Source: Oleiharenicola sp.
GTDB taxonomy: Bacteria; Verrucomicrobiota; Verrucomicrobiia; Opitutales; Opitutaceae
Assembly (NCBI GenBank): GCA_025363455.1
Contig: JANYDW010000030.1
Location: 1-52,752 of the forward strand
DNA: 52,752 nt
Direction of reading: 5' to 3'
Shown: in pieces, positions 28,192 to 36,580 of the stretch
How the letters are laid out: each line of letters starts with the position of its first letter
Numbering within the stretch: the stretch's first letter is position 1
Notes under the pieces: model-generated
Databases searched by the model: none
The model's input: only the letters and a program-made list of their open reading frames with translations
What the model was told of the DNA's origin: nothing
Program-made: the position numbers and the translations under genes

Positions 28192-29030
28192 AGGAACAGG
28201 CGGAGGAAATTTTGCTCCACCTGGGCGGCGAGTGATTCCAGCGGGACCTGGCGGAGTTGGGCGAGTTGCTCGTAGGCCACGGCGATGTTGGCCGGATGGT
28301 TGACCGCGGAACCATCAGTGGCGGGCGGGAGGGGGAAACGGTTGAGCTCGGCCGGCGGTGGTTTGGTCGGGGCATCGGTCTCGACGAGCAGCCGGTCGGC
28401 AGGGATGGCCTTGAAGTTCTGCAGCCGGGCCGCCTGGCGGGGGCTGAGGAGTTCGATATTGAACGAGAAATACGCACCGAGATCCGCGAACGGTTTGATC
28501 ATCTCGGCGGGTCCGCCGTAGCCGTGCAGCAGGAAGCCGCGGGAGGGTCGCGGGGTCTTTTGCAGCAACTCCAGCAGGGCGCCAAAGGCCTGGACGCAAT
28601 GGATGGAGGCCGCGCGGCTAAACTCGGCGGCGAGGGCGAGCTGGGCGGCGAAAACCTCGCCCTGTTCCTCCAGCGGGGCCACCCGCAGGCCGGCAATGCG
28701 CGGATCGCCGGGCTTGATGCCGTCGATGATCCAGCGGTCGAGTCCAATCTCTCCGACCCCCGCGGCGGGATCGTCCCGCAAGACCGCGCGGAGTGATTCC
28801 AGCCAGGCCGGGGAGCGGTTGCCGCAGTCCCAAGGGTGGATGCCGTGACTTGGCAGGATCCACGCATATTCGCGGGCAAGAGCAGCAACAACAGGCCACT
28901 CCTCCTCATTGGTCGCGTTGACCACGGCCCGCTGCAGCCCGACGGTGCGTAGGTCAGCCGCCAGGGCCGCGCGTTGCGTCACAAACTGGTCAAAATGGAA
29001 GTGCTGGTGGGCGTCGTAGAACGGGGGCAC
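28188..29030 (-). CDS. TatD-family metal-dependent hydrolase
   Basis: The 280-residue product shows TatD amidohydrolase metal-site motifs in order: DAHQHFHFD, SHGIHPWD, VGEIGLDRW, SIHCVQAFG, LLHGYGGP and LLVETDAP. TatD proteins are divalent-metal-dependent nucleases (3'-5' exonuclease or DNA repair) or general phosphoesterases. The glycine pair in HGYGG replaces the more usual HxFSG, so the exact subfamily is uncertain. Confidence 0.85.
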   Translation of the reverse strand: MPPFYDAHQHFHFDQFVTQRAALAADLRTVGLQRAVVNATNEEEWPVVAALAREYAWILPSHGIHPWDCGNRSPAWLESLRAVLRDDPAAGVGEIGLDRWIIDGIKPGDPRIAGLRVAPLEEQGEVFAAQLALAAEFSRAASIHCVQAFGALLELLQKTPRPSRGFLLHGYGGPAEMIKPFADLGAYFSFNIELLSPRQAARLQNFKAIPADRLLVETDAPTKPPPAELNRFPLPPATDGSAVNHPANIAVAYEQLAQLRQVPLESLAAQVEQNFLRLFL

Positions 29031-29121
29031 GGGAGTGAGCGCACGGTGACATCAATCCCGCTTAAGTAGGAGCCGAAAGTGGCCGTTAGAGGGGAAACAA
29101 ACCACGGAAGGAACCACGTCC

Positions 29122-29583
29122 ATGATGGACAATCTAATCATCGATATACCTGAACTCCGCTTGCCCCGCGACATGGCTTGGCGGGTGAAATTCATCGAAG
29201 CGGTCGAGCAACATGCCGGCCGGCTCGGGATTGCCGGGCGTTTCAAGGTGCCGAGGTTCTTCGGCTATTATTTCACCGGTTCTCATGCCGTGGTTGTGGC
29301 CGGGCTGTGGACCGTACTGGTCGATGATGCAGCCTTACTGCGGCGCCTGCGGGTCACGGTGGAGCAGATCACCGAGCACCGGTTCAACATCGCCAGTCGC
29401 GAGGAGGGCGGTGAACCCGAGTTTATGCTCGTGAACGACAGCCACGACGGTTCGTGCTGGCTATGGGATTACACCCACGCCCGCCGGTTCCTGGAAGCTA
29501 GCGAGCCCGTGGAGGCGCGGGACAGTCGCGACGACATTTTCGACGAGGGTAAAGATCGCGGGCCAAGACTTTTGGGGTCATAA
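29122..29583 (+). CDS. Hypothetical protein, 153 residues
   Basis: No family is recognised. The product is soluble, with no signal or membrane segment. It begins MMDNLIIDIPELRLPRD, has an aromatic stretch FKVPRFFGYYFTGSHAVVVA, and ends in an acidic/basic low-complexity tail (EARDSRDDIFDEGKDRGPR). Amino-acid composition and third-position GC are like neighbouring genes, so it is probably real. It is divergent from tatD and followed by a 190-base gap that holds only a REP-like palindrome. Confidence 0.6.
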   Translation: MMDNLIIDIPELRLPRDMAWRVKFIEAVEQHAGRLGIAGRFKVPRFFGYYFTGSHAVVVAGLWTVLVDDAALLRRLRVTVEQITEHRFNIASREEGGEPEFMLVNDSHDGSCWLWDYTHARRFLEASEPVEARDSRDDIFDEGKDRGPRLLGS

Positions 29584-29692
29584 CAAAGCAGTCTGTGATG
29601 ACGGGTTGTGGGTGTGGCCGGGGCGACCTGAGGAAACTCAGGCCGCCCTGCGCTCATTGACGGGGCGAGCTCGGATGGTAACCGCCCTTTTT

Positions 29693-29749
29693 GTAGGAGC
29701 CTGCTTGCAGGCGATTCTTGAAGTCTATCGCCTGCAAGCAGGCTCCTAC
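29693..29749. repeat. REP-like palindrome, family B, copy 2
   Basis: Arms 29693-29715 (GTAGGAGCCTGCTTGCAGGC plus GAT) and 29727-29749 are exact reverse complements around an 11-base loop. They are the same arms as at 19544-19620, so this is a dispersed element rather than a gene-specific terminator. Confidence 0.88.
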
Positions 29750-29776
29750 AACGAATCCGGACTTACGGGGCCGCGG

Positions 29777-32404
29777 TCAGTTGATGAACATCGCCTCGTT
29801 GGTCTGGAAGAGGGCGTGGGCGAGCTTGGTCCAGGCGTCGAGTGGGCCGCCATGCTCAATATTCGATCCGATTGGCCGCGGGTCGACCCCGAGCTTGCCG
29901 GCGAGCGTGGCCCGCTGGGCCTGGCGTTGCTCGCGCATTCGTTCGCGCGCTGTTTTCATCGCGGGTGGCTCGGGTGGTGGCGCCAAGCCGGCGCCGGCCG
30001 GATTAGCCCGGACGTAGCGGATCCCGAGTTGAATTTCCTGATCGGTGGGCGGGCGTTGGAAGATAGCAAGGTAGAGTGACGCCACGCGTTCCTCGTCGCG
30101 GTCGAGGGCCGCGAACGCGGCCCGGTGGGTGAGCTTGCGGGCCGTCTCGACCACAAGCGGGCTGTTCATCAGGAACAACGCCTGCTGGGGCACGGTGGTG
30201 TCGAAGCGCTGGCCGGTCGGAGTGTCGGGATTGGGGAAATCAAACTGGGTCAGCAGCTCGGGCGGGTTGCGGCGGTCGATCAGGAAGTAAAGGGCGCGGC
30301 GCTTGCCGAAGCCTTCACTCACCGGGGTGATGGATTTGCCGCCGATGGTGGGATCGAGCAGGCCGGAAATGGCGAGGAGTGAGTCGTAGATTTCCTCGAA
30401 GTCGAAACGGTGCACGCCGTAGTGCCAGAGCAGCTTGTTACCCGGGTCGGCAGCGGCGGCGGTAGGGTTGGCCTCACTGCTTTGCTGGTAGGTGCTGCTG
30501 AGCAGGATCGTGCGATGGAGCTGCTTGATCGACCAGCCGTCGGCGACGAAACGTGCGGCAAGCCAATCGAGCAACTCGGGGTGGGTGGGTGTCCCGCCCA
30601 TGTTGCCGAGATTGTCGGGAGTCGCGATAAAGCCGGTGCCAAAGTGTTCCTGCCAGATGCGGTTCACCAAGACCCGGGCGGTCATGGGGTTTTTCGGGTC
30701 GGCGATGGCTTGGGCAAGTTCGAGCCGGCCGCTGCTCCTGGTCCATACGGGGCGTTTCTTGGGATCAGCGGAAAGAATCTCCAAAAAGCGCCGCGGCACG
30801 ATGTCGCCCGCGTTCTGGACCTCGCCGCGGAGCAGCACAGGATAATCCTTGGGATTGGGCGCATCGGTGAGGGCGACGGCGCGGGCGGGTGCGCCGGGGT
30901 GGTTCATCTCGAGGTTGCCAATCTCGCGCTGGAGGAGCGCTTCGGCGCGGATGAGCTCGCGACGTTTGTCGGCATCGCGCGTGCGGGAGCGGCGAAATTC
31001 CTGGAAGTCCTTCTGCAATTGCTCGGCCTTGGCTTGCAGCTCGTGGCCCTTGGCCAGGTACTCGTTGAGTTCGGGTGTGATGAGAATTTTATTCTGAAGC
31101 GTGGGCTCCAGCATCACGGAGCGCGGCTCGGCGGTGTTGGCGAAGACGCCGTAGAGCGAGTAGTAGTCCTTGGTGGGGATCGGGTCGAACTTGTGGTCGT
31201 GGCAGCGGGCGCAGGAAACCGTGAGACCGAGAAACGCCTTGGTGGTGACGTCGATGCGGTCATCGATGATGTCGTTGCGGCGGCCGTCGTGCTGGTTGCC
31301 GAGGGTGAGGAAGCCGAGGGCGGCGAGAATACGCTGGTCGGCGGGCGGCTCCTTTTTCGCCGCCTTGGCCTTCGCGATGGCGTCATTGACGAGGCGATCG
31401 GCGGCGAGCTGCTCGATGATGAACTGGTTGAAGGGTTTGTCCGCGTTGAAGGCCTCGATGAGGTAATCGCGGTAGGTCCATGCGTGCGGGAAGCGGGGGT
31501 CGTCGCGCTTGGGTGCGTCGCCCTTTGTGTCGGAATAACGGGCCACATCCATCCAGTAGCGGGCCCAGCGTTCGCCGTAGTGCGGCGAGTCGAGCAGGCG
31601 GTCCACGATTTTGGCGAAGGCGCCGGGCGAGTCGTCAGCCAGGAAACGCTGAATCTCGGGCTCGGTAGGCGGGAGGCCCGTGAGATCGAAGGTGACCCGG
31701 CGGATGAGCGTTCGCTTGTCAGCCAACGGGCTGGGGGCGAGGCCGTCGGCCTCGAGGCGGGCGAGGACGAAGTTGTCGACCGGCGACTGGACCCAAGCGG
31801 TGTTTTTCACTGCGGGCACGGCAGTTTTTTGGACGGGTTGAAAGGCCCAGTGGCTCTTGCCCACGCCGCCGTAGGATTTGCCGCCGGCGAGGGCCAGCGG
31901 CACCCGCGGGTCGGGCGCGCCCCGGCGCACCCACTCGGTGAAGTCCGCAATTTGTTGCTCGGTCAACTTGCCGCCGTGTTCCTCGGGCGGCATGCGCAGA
32001 TCGGCATCGGTGTAGCGGATGGCCTGGATGAGCAGGCTGTCGTCCGGCTTGCCCGGGACAATGGCACGGCCGGAGCTCCCACCGGCAAAGAGGGCGTCGC
32101 GCGAGTCGAGCATGAACCCACCCTTGACCTTGTCCGCGGTGTGGCTGTGGCACTTGTAACACTGCTCGGTGAGGACCGGGCGGATCTTGGTGTCGAAAAA
32201 CTGCTGGTCGGCGATGGAGAGGGTGGAGTCGGCGGCGCGGGTAATTGAGATCAACGAGAATGCCCAAACCCCCGCTACCGTCATCCTGAGCAGGGCGAAG
32301 GATCCAAGCGGAGCCGCACACGTGGACGACCGCTTGGATCCTTCTCCCGCGGCTGCGGAATCAGGATGACGGGAAGTGGAGATGCCGCCGTGTTCGAAGC
32401 TCAT
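29777..32404 (-). CDS. Planctomycete-type cytochrome c / DUF1549 / DUF1553 secreted protein
   Basis: The 875-residue product has an N-terminal PSCyt1-like domain with haem motif CYKCH (82-86) and KGGFMLDSRDALFAGG, then DUF1549 with RRVTFDLTGLPPTEPEIQRF and a second haem-like CARCHDHKFDPIPTKDYY. The C-terminal DUF1553 part contains ARVLVNRIWQEHFGTGFIA and GGTPTHPELLDWLA. Such proteins are typical of Planctomycetes and Verrucomicrobia and are usually paired with DUF1501; their reaction is not established. The ATG at 32404 overlaps the DUF1501 stop (ATGA). Residues 12-42 are translated from a palindromic repeat, and the signal-peptide-like segment VAGVWAFSLISITRA follows only afterwards. ATG 32284, inside the repeat, is an alternative start. 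Confidence 0.9.
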   Translation of the reverse strand: MSFEHGGISTSRHPDSAAAGEGSKRSSTCAAPLGSFALLRMTVAGVWAFSLISITRAADSTLSIADQQFFDTKIRPVLTEQCYKCHSHTADKVKGGFMLDSRDALFAGGSSGRAIVPGKPDDSLLIQAIRYTDADLRMPPEEHGGKLTEQQIADFTEWVRRGAPDPRVPLALAGGKSYGGVGKSHWAFQPVQKTAVPAVKNTAWVQSPVDNFVLARLEADGLAPSPLADKRTLIRRVTFDLTGLPPTEPEIQRFLADDSPGAFAKIVDRLLDSPHYGERWARYWMDVARYSDTKGDAPKRDDPRFPHAWTYRDYLIEAFNADKPFNQFIIEQLAADRLVNDAIAKAKAAKKEPPADQRILAALGFLTLGNQHDGRRNDIIDDRIDVTTKAFLGLTVSCARCHDHKFDPIPTKDYYSLYGVFANTAEPRSVMLEPTLQNKILITPELNEYLAKGHELQAKAEQLQKDFQEFRRSRTRDADKRRELIRAEALLQREIGNLEMNHPGAPARAVALTDAPNPKDYPVLLRGEVQNAGDIVPRRFLEILSADPKKRPVWTRSSGRLELAQAIADPKNPMTARVLVNRIWQEHFGTGFIATPDNLGNMGGTPTHPELLDWLAARFVADGWSIKQLHRTILLSSTYQQSSEANPTAAAADPGNKLLWHYGVHRFDFEEIYDSLLAISGLLDPTIGGKSITPVSEGFGKRRALYFLIDRRNPPELLTQFDFPNPDTPTGQRFDTTVPQQALFLMNSPLVVETARKLTHRAAFAALDRDEERVASLYLAIFQRPPTDQEIQLGIRYVRANPAGAGLAPPPEPPAMKTARERMREQRQAQRATLAGKLGVDPRPIGSNIEHGGPLDAWTKLAHALFQTNEAMFIN
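32280..32370. repeat. Dispersed palindrome, family C, inside the N-terminus of the DUF1549/1553 gene
   Basis: The ends GTCATCCTGA (32280) and TCAGGATGAC (ending 32370) are reverse complements, as are the inner GGATCCAAGCGG and CCGCTTGGATCC. The 91-base element reads through in frame on the minus strand, encoding SRHPDSAAAGEGSKR and FALLRMT among others. Confidence 0.75.
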
Positions 32405-33882
32405 GCGAGGATCGGCCTCACCACGTTGCCTGCGACGTCGGTCAGCCGGAAGTCCCGGCCATTGTAGCGGTAGGTGAGCTTGGTGTGGTCGAAGCCGAGG
32501 CAGTGGAGGATGGTGGCGTGCAGGTCGTGGACGTGGACCTTGTCGGTGACGGCGGCGGCGCCAAACTCGTCGGTCGCGCCGTGGACCATGCCGCCCTTCA
32601 CGCCGCCGCCGGCGAGAACGAGGGAGAAGGCTTTGGCGTTGTGGTCGCGACCGGGGTTGTCGCCGCCGTTGCGGTCCTTGGTGGGCTTGCGGCCGAACTC
32701 GCCGCCCCAGACGACGAGGGTGGAATCGAGCAGGCCGCGCTGCTTGAGGTCGGTCATGAGTGCGGCGAGCGGCTGGTCGATCTCGCCGGCCTTCTCGGTC
32801 AGGCGGTCCTCGAGGTCCTGATGGTGGTCCCAGCCGTCGTGCCAGACCTGGACGAAACGGACGCCCTTCTCGACTAGGCGGCGGGCGATGAGCAGTTGTT
32901 TGCCGGTCGCCGTGTTGCCGTAAGCGGCGCGGACCTCGGCGGACTCCTTGTTGATGTCGAAGACGTCGGTGGCCTCGGCCTGCATCCGGAAGGCGATCTC
33001 GGCCGTCTCCAGGCGCGATTCGAGCGCAGAGTCACGCTGGAGGTTCTGGGCGTGAAGTTCGTTGAGCTGGTGAACGAAATCGAGCTGGCGGCGCTGTTCG
33101 GTCTTGGAGACGTAGCTGTTGCGGATGTTCTGGATCATCTGCTGCACGTTCTGCGCCGAGGTGTTGACGCTGGTGCCCTGATAAATGCCGGGGAGGAAGG
33201 CCGAGCCATAGCCACCCGCGCCGCCCACCGGCAGGCGGCTGCCGCGCAGGGAGATAAAGCCGGGAAGGTTTTGGTTTTCCGTGCCCAGGCCGTAGACGAC
33301 CCAGGAGCCGAGGCTGGGCTTGGTGATGCGGATCGAGCCCGTGTTCATGAACGTGGTGGCGACGTCGTGGGCCGGGATGTCGGTGAACATCGACCGGATG
33401 ACCGTGAGGTCGTCGGCATGCTTGGCGGTCTTGGCGAACAGGTCGCTGACCTCGAGGCCGGACTGGCCGTAACGTTGAAACTTGAAGGGTGAGGCAAAGG
33501 CTACGCCGCCGTCGGCGCCGATGGATTTGCCATTCATCTTGAACAGGGCGGGCTTGGGGTCCCAGGTGTCCACGTGCGAGGGCGCGCCTTGGGCGAAGAT
33601 GTGGATGACGGCCTTGGCCTTGCCCGGAAAATGCGGCAGCTTCGGCATGAGCGGACCGCCGCCCGCGGCGAGAGGGACTTGGTTGCCCGCGGCGCGCAGA
33701 TCAAGCGGATCGAGGAACGAGGCGAGACCCAAGGCGCCGAGGCCGAGTCCCATTCGGTTCAGGAATTGCCGGCGCGTGAGGAAATAATCTTCAAGATCCG
33801 TGGAGACACCCTGGCAGGAGTGGTGCCCGTGATGATGGTGATGATCGTGCTCGTCGGGAGGCATAGTGGGGAGCTTGTCCAT
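32401..33882 (-). CDS. DUF1501 protein with Tat signal
   Basis: The 493-residue protein has a twin-arginine signal (RRQFLNRMGLGLGALGLASF, from residue 37) after an unusual His-rich leader (HDHHHHHGHH, residues 12-21). The body has DUF1501 features resembling the alkaline phosphatase/sulfatase fold: IHIFAQGAPSHVDTWDPKP, WHDGWDHHQDLEDR, LVVWGGEFGRKPT and GRDHNAKAFSLVLAGGG. It should be folded in the cytoplasm and exported by Tat. It is translationally coupled to the downstream DUF1549/1553 gene, and the two are probably one functional unit. No reaction is established for the family. Confidence 0.92.
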   Translation of the reverse strand: MDKLPTMPPDEHDHHHHHGHHSCQGVSTDLEDYFLTRRQFLNRMGLGLGALGLASFLDPLDLRAAGNQVPLAAGGGPLMPKLPHFPGKAKAVIHIFAQGAPSHVDTWDPKPALFKMNGKSIGADGGVAFASPFKFQRYGQSGLEVSDLFAKTAKHADDLTVIRSMFTDIPAHDVATTFMNTGSIRITKPSLGSWVVYGLGTENQNLPGFISLRGSRLPVGGAGGYGSAFLPGIYQGTSVNTSAQNVQQMIQNIRNSYVSKTEQRRQLDFVHQLNELHAQNLQRDSALESRLETAEIAFRMQAEATDVFDINKESAEVRAAYGNTATGKQLLIARRLVEKGVRFVQVWHDGWDHHQDLEDRLTEKAGEIDQPLAALMTDLKQRGLLDSTLVVWGGEFGRKPTKDRNGGDNPGRDHNAKAFSLVLAGGGVKGGMVHGATDEFGAAAVTDKVHVHDLHATILHCLGFDHTKLTYRYNGRDFRLTDVAGNVVRPILA

Positions 33883-33948
33883 TACAGAGACGAAGGCAGA
33901 CTGGGCAGGTTTCGAGGGAGATGGGGTGGCGCGGCTTTGGCGATCGAT

Positions 33949-34431
33949 TTACGAGTCCATCTGGGAGGAGGCAAAATCGCGGATCTTTGCCCGGACGCTC
34001 CGCAGGCCGTTGAGTCGGGTAGGGGAGAGGTTTTGCGTGAGACCCAGCTGCTCCAACAAGACGGGTTCGGTGGTCGCGACCTCGGCGAGGGTGGCGCCGC
34101 TGTAAAGGTCGCAGAAGAGCACGAGCAGCCCGCGCACGAGCGGCGAGTCGGCGTCGCAGCGGAAATGACAGCGGCCGTCGCGTACTTCACAGGCGATCCA
34201 CGCCAGCGAGACGCAGCCCTTCACGCGGTTGGTCTCGGTGCGGTCTGCCTCGGGCAGGGACGGACGCGACTTGGCCCGGTCGACGACGGCGGCGAACCGT
34301 TCCTGCGGGTTTTCGATAAGGCCGAGATCGTCGACCATCTGCTGCTGTTTCTCCGCGAGGGTCACGGGAAGTAATTTGTCCGGGCAGGGTCCGGCTTGCA
34401 AGCGTTCGGCAGCCACGTTGAATGCCGACAT
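33949..34431 (-). CDS. sufE: SufE-family Fe-S cluster assembly protein
   Basis: The product contains the SufE core: LIENPQERFAAVVDRAKSRP, then VKGCVSLAWI with the sulfur-accepting Cys, SPLVRGLLVLFCDLYSGAT, and LTQNLSPTRLNGLRSVRAKI. SufE accepts persulfide sulfur from a SufS-type desulfurase. Start choice is uncertain: ATG 34431 gives 160 residues with an extra N-terminal segment, while GTG 34365 (VTLAEKQQQ) would match the usual length near 139. No other suf genes are nearby. Confidence 0.85.
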   Translation of the reverse strand: MSAFNVAAERLQAGPCPDKLLPVTLAEKQQQMVDDLGLIENPQERFAAVVDRAKSRPSLPEADRTETNRVKGCVSLAWIACEVRDGRCHFRCDADSPLVRGLLVLFCDLYSGATLAEVATTEPVLLEQLGLTQNLSPTRLNGLRSVRAKIRDFASSQMDS

Positions 34432-34738
34432 GGTAAATCCGTTTGCGATCAGCTGGCTGTGGCGGGGCCTCAAGGGGAACAGCGTGACCTTTGCCCTGTT
34501 GTTCGCGTCGTTTCTGGTTGGGCTATCCCTGTCGCATTACGTCAACGTGCTGCTCACCCGACTCGGGGTGCACTGGTTGTATGCGATGGTATTGCCGGCA
34601 TTGTTCTTCATGTGGCTGGCGAAACGGGAGGACCGGATCATACCCGACGAAACGCACCGCAAGCGCTGGGCCCGCGGGCTGATCATCGGCTCCATCGTGC
34701 TAGCGCTGTTGATCGCGTGGCTGAAGCCGCGCGCCTGA
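34430..34738 (+). CDS. Small membrane protein, 102 residues, unknown
   Basis: Three hydrophobic segments are visible: FALLFASFLVGLSLSHYV, WLYAMVLPALFFMWLA and GLIIGSIVLALLIAWL. Short basic loops (KREDR, HRKRWARG) separate them. No family is recognised. Its ATG at 34430-34432 overlaps, on the opposite strand, the ATG of the longer sufE reading (34431-34429), because both lie in one CATG. This suggests that one of the two starts is further in. Confidence 0.5.
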   Translation: MVNPFAISWLWRGLKGNSVTFALLFASFLVGLSLSHYVNVLLTRLGVHWLYAMVLPALFFMWLAKREDRIIPDETHRKRWARGLIIGSIVLALLIAWLKPRA

Positions 34739-34751
34739 TCCACCGGACTCC

Positions 34752-35540
34752 CTACTTGGAGGAGGTAGGACTTTTTTCGTGGAGCCCGTGCAGGAAATCG
34801 AGCGGGAGGACAGCTTCGCCTGCCTGTTGACCGCTGGACCAGCGCAGACCGAGTGAGCGCGGGCTGGGCGTCATGGGGAAATAGAAACTGCCCGTCCGGG
34901 TTTCGCCCGGCGCGAGCGTTAGCGGAAGCGCGAGCCGGCGCCGGTTGAATTCATTTTCCATCGCGGCCTTGTTATGCTGGTTGATGGCCAGGACGGTAAT
35001 GTAGTAAAGCGGCAGGACAACGACGGTGGCGGTGGCCGCGGTGGTGGCGCCTGCGGAGAAAATCCCGGCGCTGAAGGCAGCGGCGGTGCCCGCACCGACA
35101 ATGAGCACTCCGGGAGCGGTGTAGCGCACGAAGGCGACCCCAGCCTCCTTGTATTTTTGCTCCAGGCTCTTGCTCTCCTTTTCCAGGGCCCAGGGTTTGC
35201 TTCCTGGCGACCGGGACACATCGGCGAAATCCGTCAGGGTCGCAGCGGAAACGGTGAGCGGCGCGCGACCCGGATTGTGGCAGGTGACAACGTATTCGTC
35301 CCAGAACGCATTGCGCTTCCAGGAACCCGGCCCGTTGTAGGTGACGAGGGTGTTAAGCGTGGCCTCGAGCGAGGTCGGTGGGAAGGGCACGTTGAGCAAG
35401 TGGGGCGGCGGGGTGTCTTTTTTCGCCTCCTTGTATTTGCTCGAGACGCAACCGGTGAGCAGGAGGGTGATGGCAAACGACACGGCGATAGAGATGAGCC
35501 GCCAGAGTGGCGCTGAGTAAAGGGGTGCGGTTGCGTTCAT
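34752..35540 (-). CDS. Lipoprotein of a two-member paralogous family (KYK/GPGSWKR), long form
   Basis: The 262-residue product has a lipoprotein signal with lipobox LLLTGC (Cys31), then VSSKYKEAKKD, YNGPGSWKRNAFWDEYVV, PLTVSAATLTDFADVSRSPG and PWALEKESKSLE. These motifs align directly with the lipoprotein at 36581-37180. This copy adds a hydrophobic hairpin-like segment (TAPGVLIVGAGTAAAFSAG, ATATVVVLPLYYITVLA) and a C-terminal LAPGETRTGSFYFPMTPSPR region. The start ATG 35540 overlaps the stop of the C39-like gene (ATGA), so this is the last gene of the envelope operon. The function is unknown. Confidence 0.8.
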   Translation of the reverse strand: MNATAPLYSAPLWRLISIAVSFAITLLLTGCVSSKYKEAKKDTPPPHLLNVPFPPTSLEATLNTLVTYNGPGSWKRNAFWDEYVVTCHNPGRAPLTVSAATLTDFADVSRSPGSKPWALEKESKSLEQKYKEAGVAFVRYTAPGVLIVGAGTAAAFSAGIFSAGATTAATATVVVLPLYYITVLAINQHNKAAMENEFNRRRLALPLTLAPGETRTGSFYFPMTPSPRSLGLRWSSGQQAGEAVLPLDFLHGLHEKSPTSSK

Positions 35541-36130
35541 TTGGCTGAGACCAATACGGTCAGGTTGCCCTTCTTTATCCACCATTCCTGGAAGGCGGCT
35601 AGTTTTACCGCCATCGGCCCGGAGGCGGGATCGTGGATGATGACGCTCTTGTCCTTGGTCAGGCCCACCACGACCACCCAGTGGTTCGGCTTGGGGCCCC
35701 ATTTGTCCCACGCATTGAGGAGCGCGGCTCCCGTCAAGCCGCCGTCGGGGATCAGGGGCTGGGGAATCATCACGATCAAGGGCCGGCCCTGATGCAGGTT
35801 CTCCTGCAAGTCTTCCATCGAGCCCCGGTAGGCAAAGGCTTGCAGGCCCAGCTCGGTCGCCAGCGCCTGCAGGTCATGACCGGTTGTATCGGCCGGGAGT
35901 GACGGATGCTTCGCCCGGAAGTCAGCCAGCGGGACATTCCAGAACGACGCCACCGCAGCCACGCAGGCCGCGCCACAGGCGTAGTTCTTGTCCTGCTTGA
36001 TGGGCGGCAGGCCGCTGACATACAGGGTGTCATCCTCGAGGGTGAGGCCCTTGAAGCCGCTCACCGTGGTGCAGCCGCCCAGCAGGAGGGCGGAGAGCAG
36101 GAGCCAGCAGGATCGGAGGTGATAATGCAT
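35537..36130 (-). CDS. C39-like cysteine peptidase lipoprotein
   Basis: The 197-residue product has lipobox LLLGGC (Cys20). The body follows the peptidase C39-like pattern: PIKQDKNYACGAACVAAVASF with probable nucleophile Cys52, DLQALATELGLQAFAYRGS, RPLIVMIPQPL, NHWVVVVGL (His) and IHDPASGP (Asp). It resembles the C39-like lipoproteins of the PA2778 type rather than bacteriocin transporters, as there is no ABC part. The predicted place is the periplasmic face of a membrane. The frame extends upstream to 36172, but MHYHLRSCW at 36130 starts the signal. Its substrate is unknown; the small anchored protein immediately upstream is a candidate. Confidence 0.82.
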   Translation of the reverse strand: MHYHLRSCWLLLSALLLGGCTTVSGFKGLTLEDDTLYVSGLPPIKQDKNYACGAACVAAVASFWNVPLADFRAKHPSLPADTTGHDLQALATELGLQAFAYRGSMEDLQENLHQGRPLIVMIPQPLIPDGGLTGAALLNAWDKWGPKPNHWVVVVGLTKDKSVIIHDPASGPMAVKLAAFQEWWIKKGNLTVLVSAK

Positions 36131-36134
36131 GCGA

Positions 36135-36464
36135 TCAAAAGACTTTTGGGCCGTCGAAGTGATCGCCACCATGGCTGGCCACTAGGGCGACTACACCCAC
36201 GATGACGACGACAGTGCCGACGACGATCAGCACGGTCTTGCCGGTGTCTGACGCGCCGGCGACCCGCTGTGTGGCGAGACCCTGCGACTGCACGGCGAGA
36301 TGCTGGTATTTGACCAGATCTGCGGGGCTCAGGGTCGTTTGCCTCGTCACCACGGTGGGGGTGGGGAATAAGGGCGCGGGGGCTTTTGTCTCGGCAGCTA
36401 GCGACGAAACAGCGGTCGAGATCAATATCACAGCCGCGATCAACTTTGTGGTTGGTTTATTCAT
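36135..36464 (-). CDS. Small exported protein with C-terminal transmembrane anchor
   Basis: The 109-residue product has a signal peptide (MNKPTTKLIAAVILISTAVS, cleavage near SLAA), a Pro/Thr-rich stretch (KAPAPLFPTPTVVTRQ) and a hydrophobic segment at about residues 77-96 (VLIVVGTVVVIVGVVALVA). A His/Asp-rich tail (SHGGDHFDGPKVF) ends it. No family is recognised by sequence. The architecture (signal, short linker, terminal membrane helix) next to a C39-like lipoprotein recalls the PA2779/PA2778 pair. It ends four bases before the C39 gene starts, so co-expression is likely. Confidence 0.7.
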   Translation of the reverse strand: MNKPTTKLIAAVILISTAVSSLAAETKAPAPLFPTPTVVTRQTTLSPADLVKYQHLAVQSQGLATQRVAGASDTGKTVLIVVGTVVVIVGVVALVASHGGDHFDGPKVF

Positions 36465-36580
36465 GGGATGGGGGGGGAGAAGGATGTCTGCCTGACAAAG
36501 CGGGGTTTCCCTGCAGAAAGTATCGTGGACGGGAAATCTTTTTGTGTTGGCCAAATTCTTTCACGAGTGGGACGAAGCGC

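Noticed and set aside
29122..29583. Possible toxin or immunity role for the orphan 153-residue protein
   Set aside because: There is no paired partner, no toxin-like motif and no mobile-element context, so no function is assigned.
32895..33492. Plus-strand frame of about 200 codons over the DUF1501 gene
   Set aside because: It is opposite a well-supported Tat-exported DUF1501 protein and has the Gly/Asp/Val-rich look of an antisense shadow.
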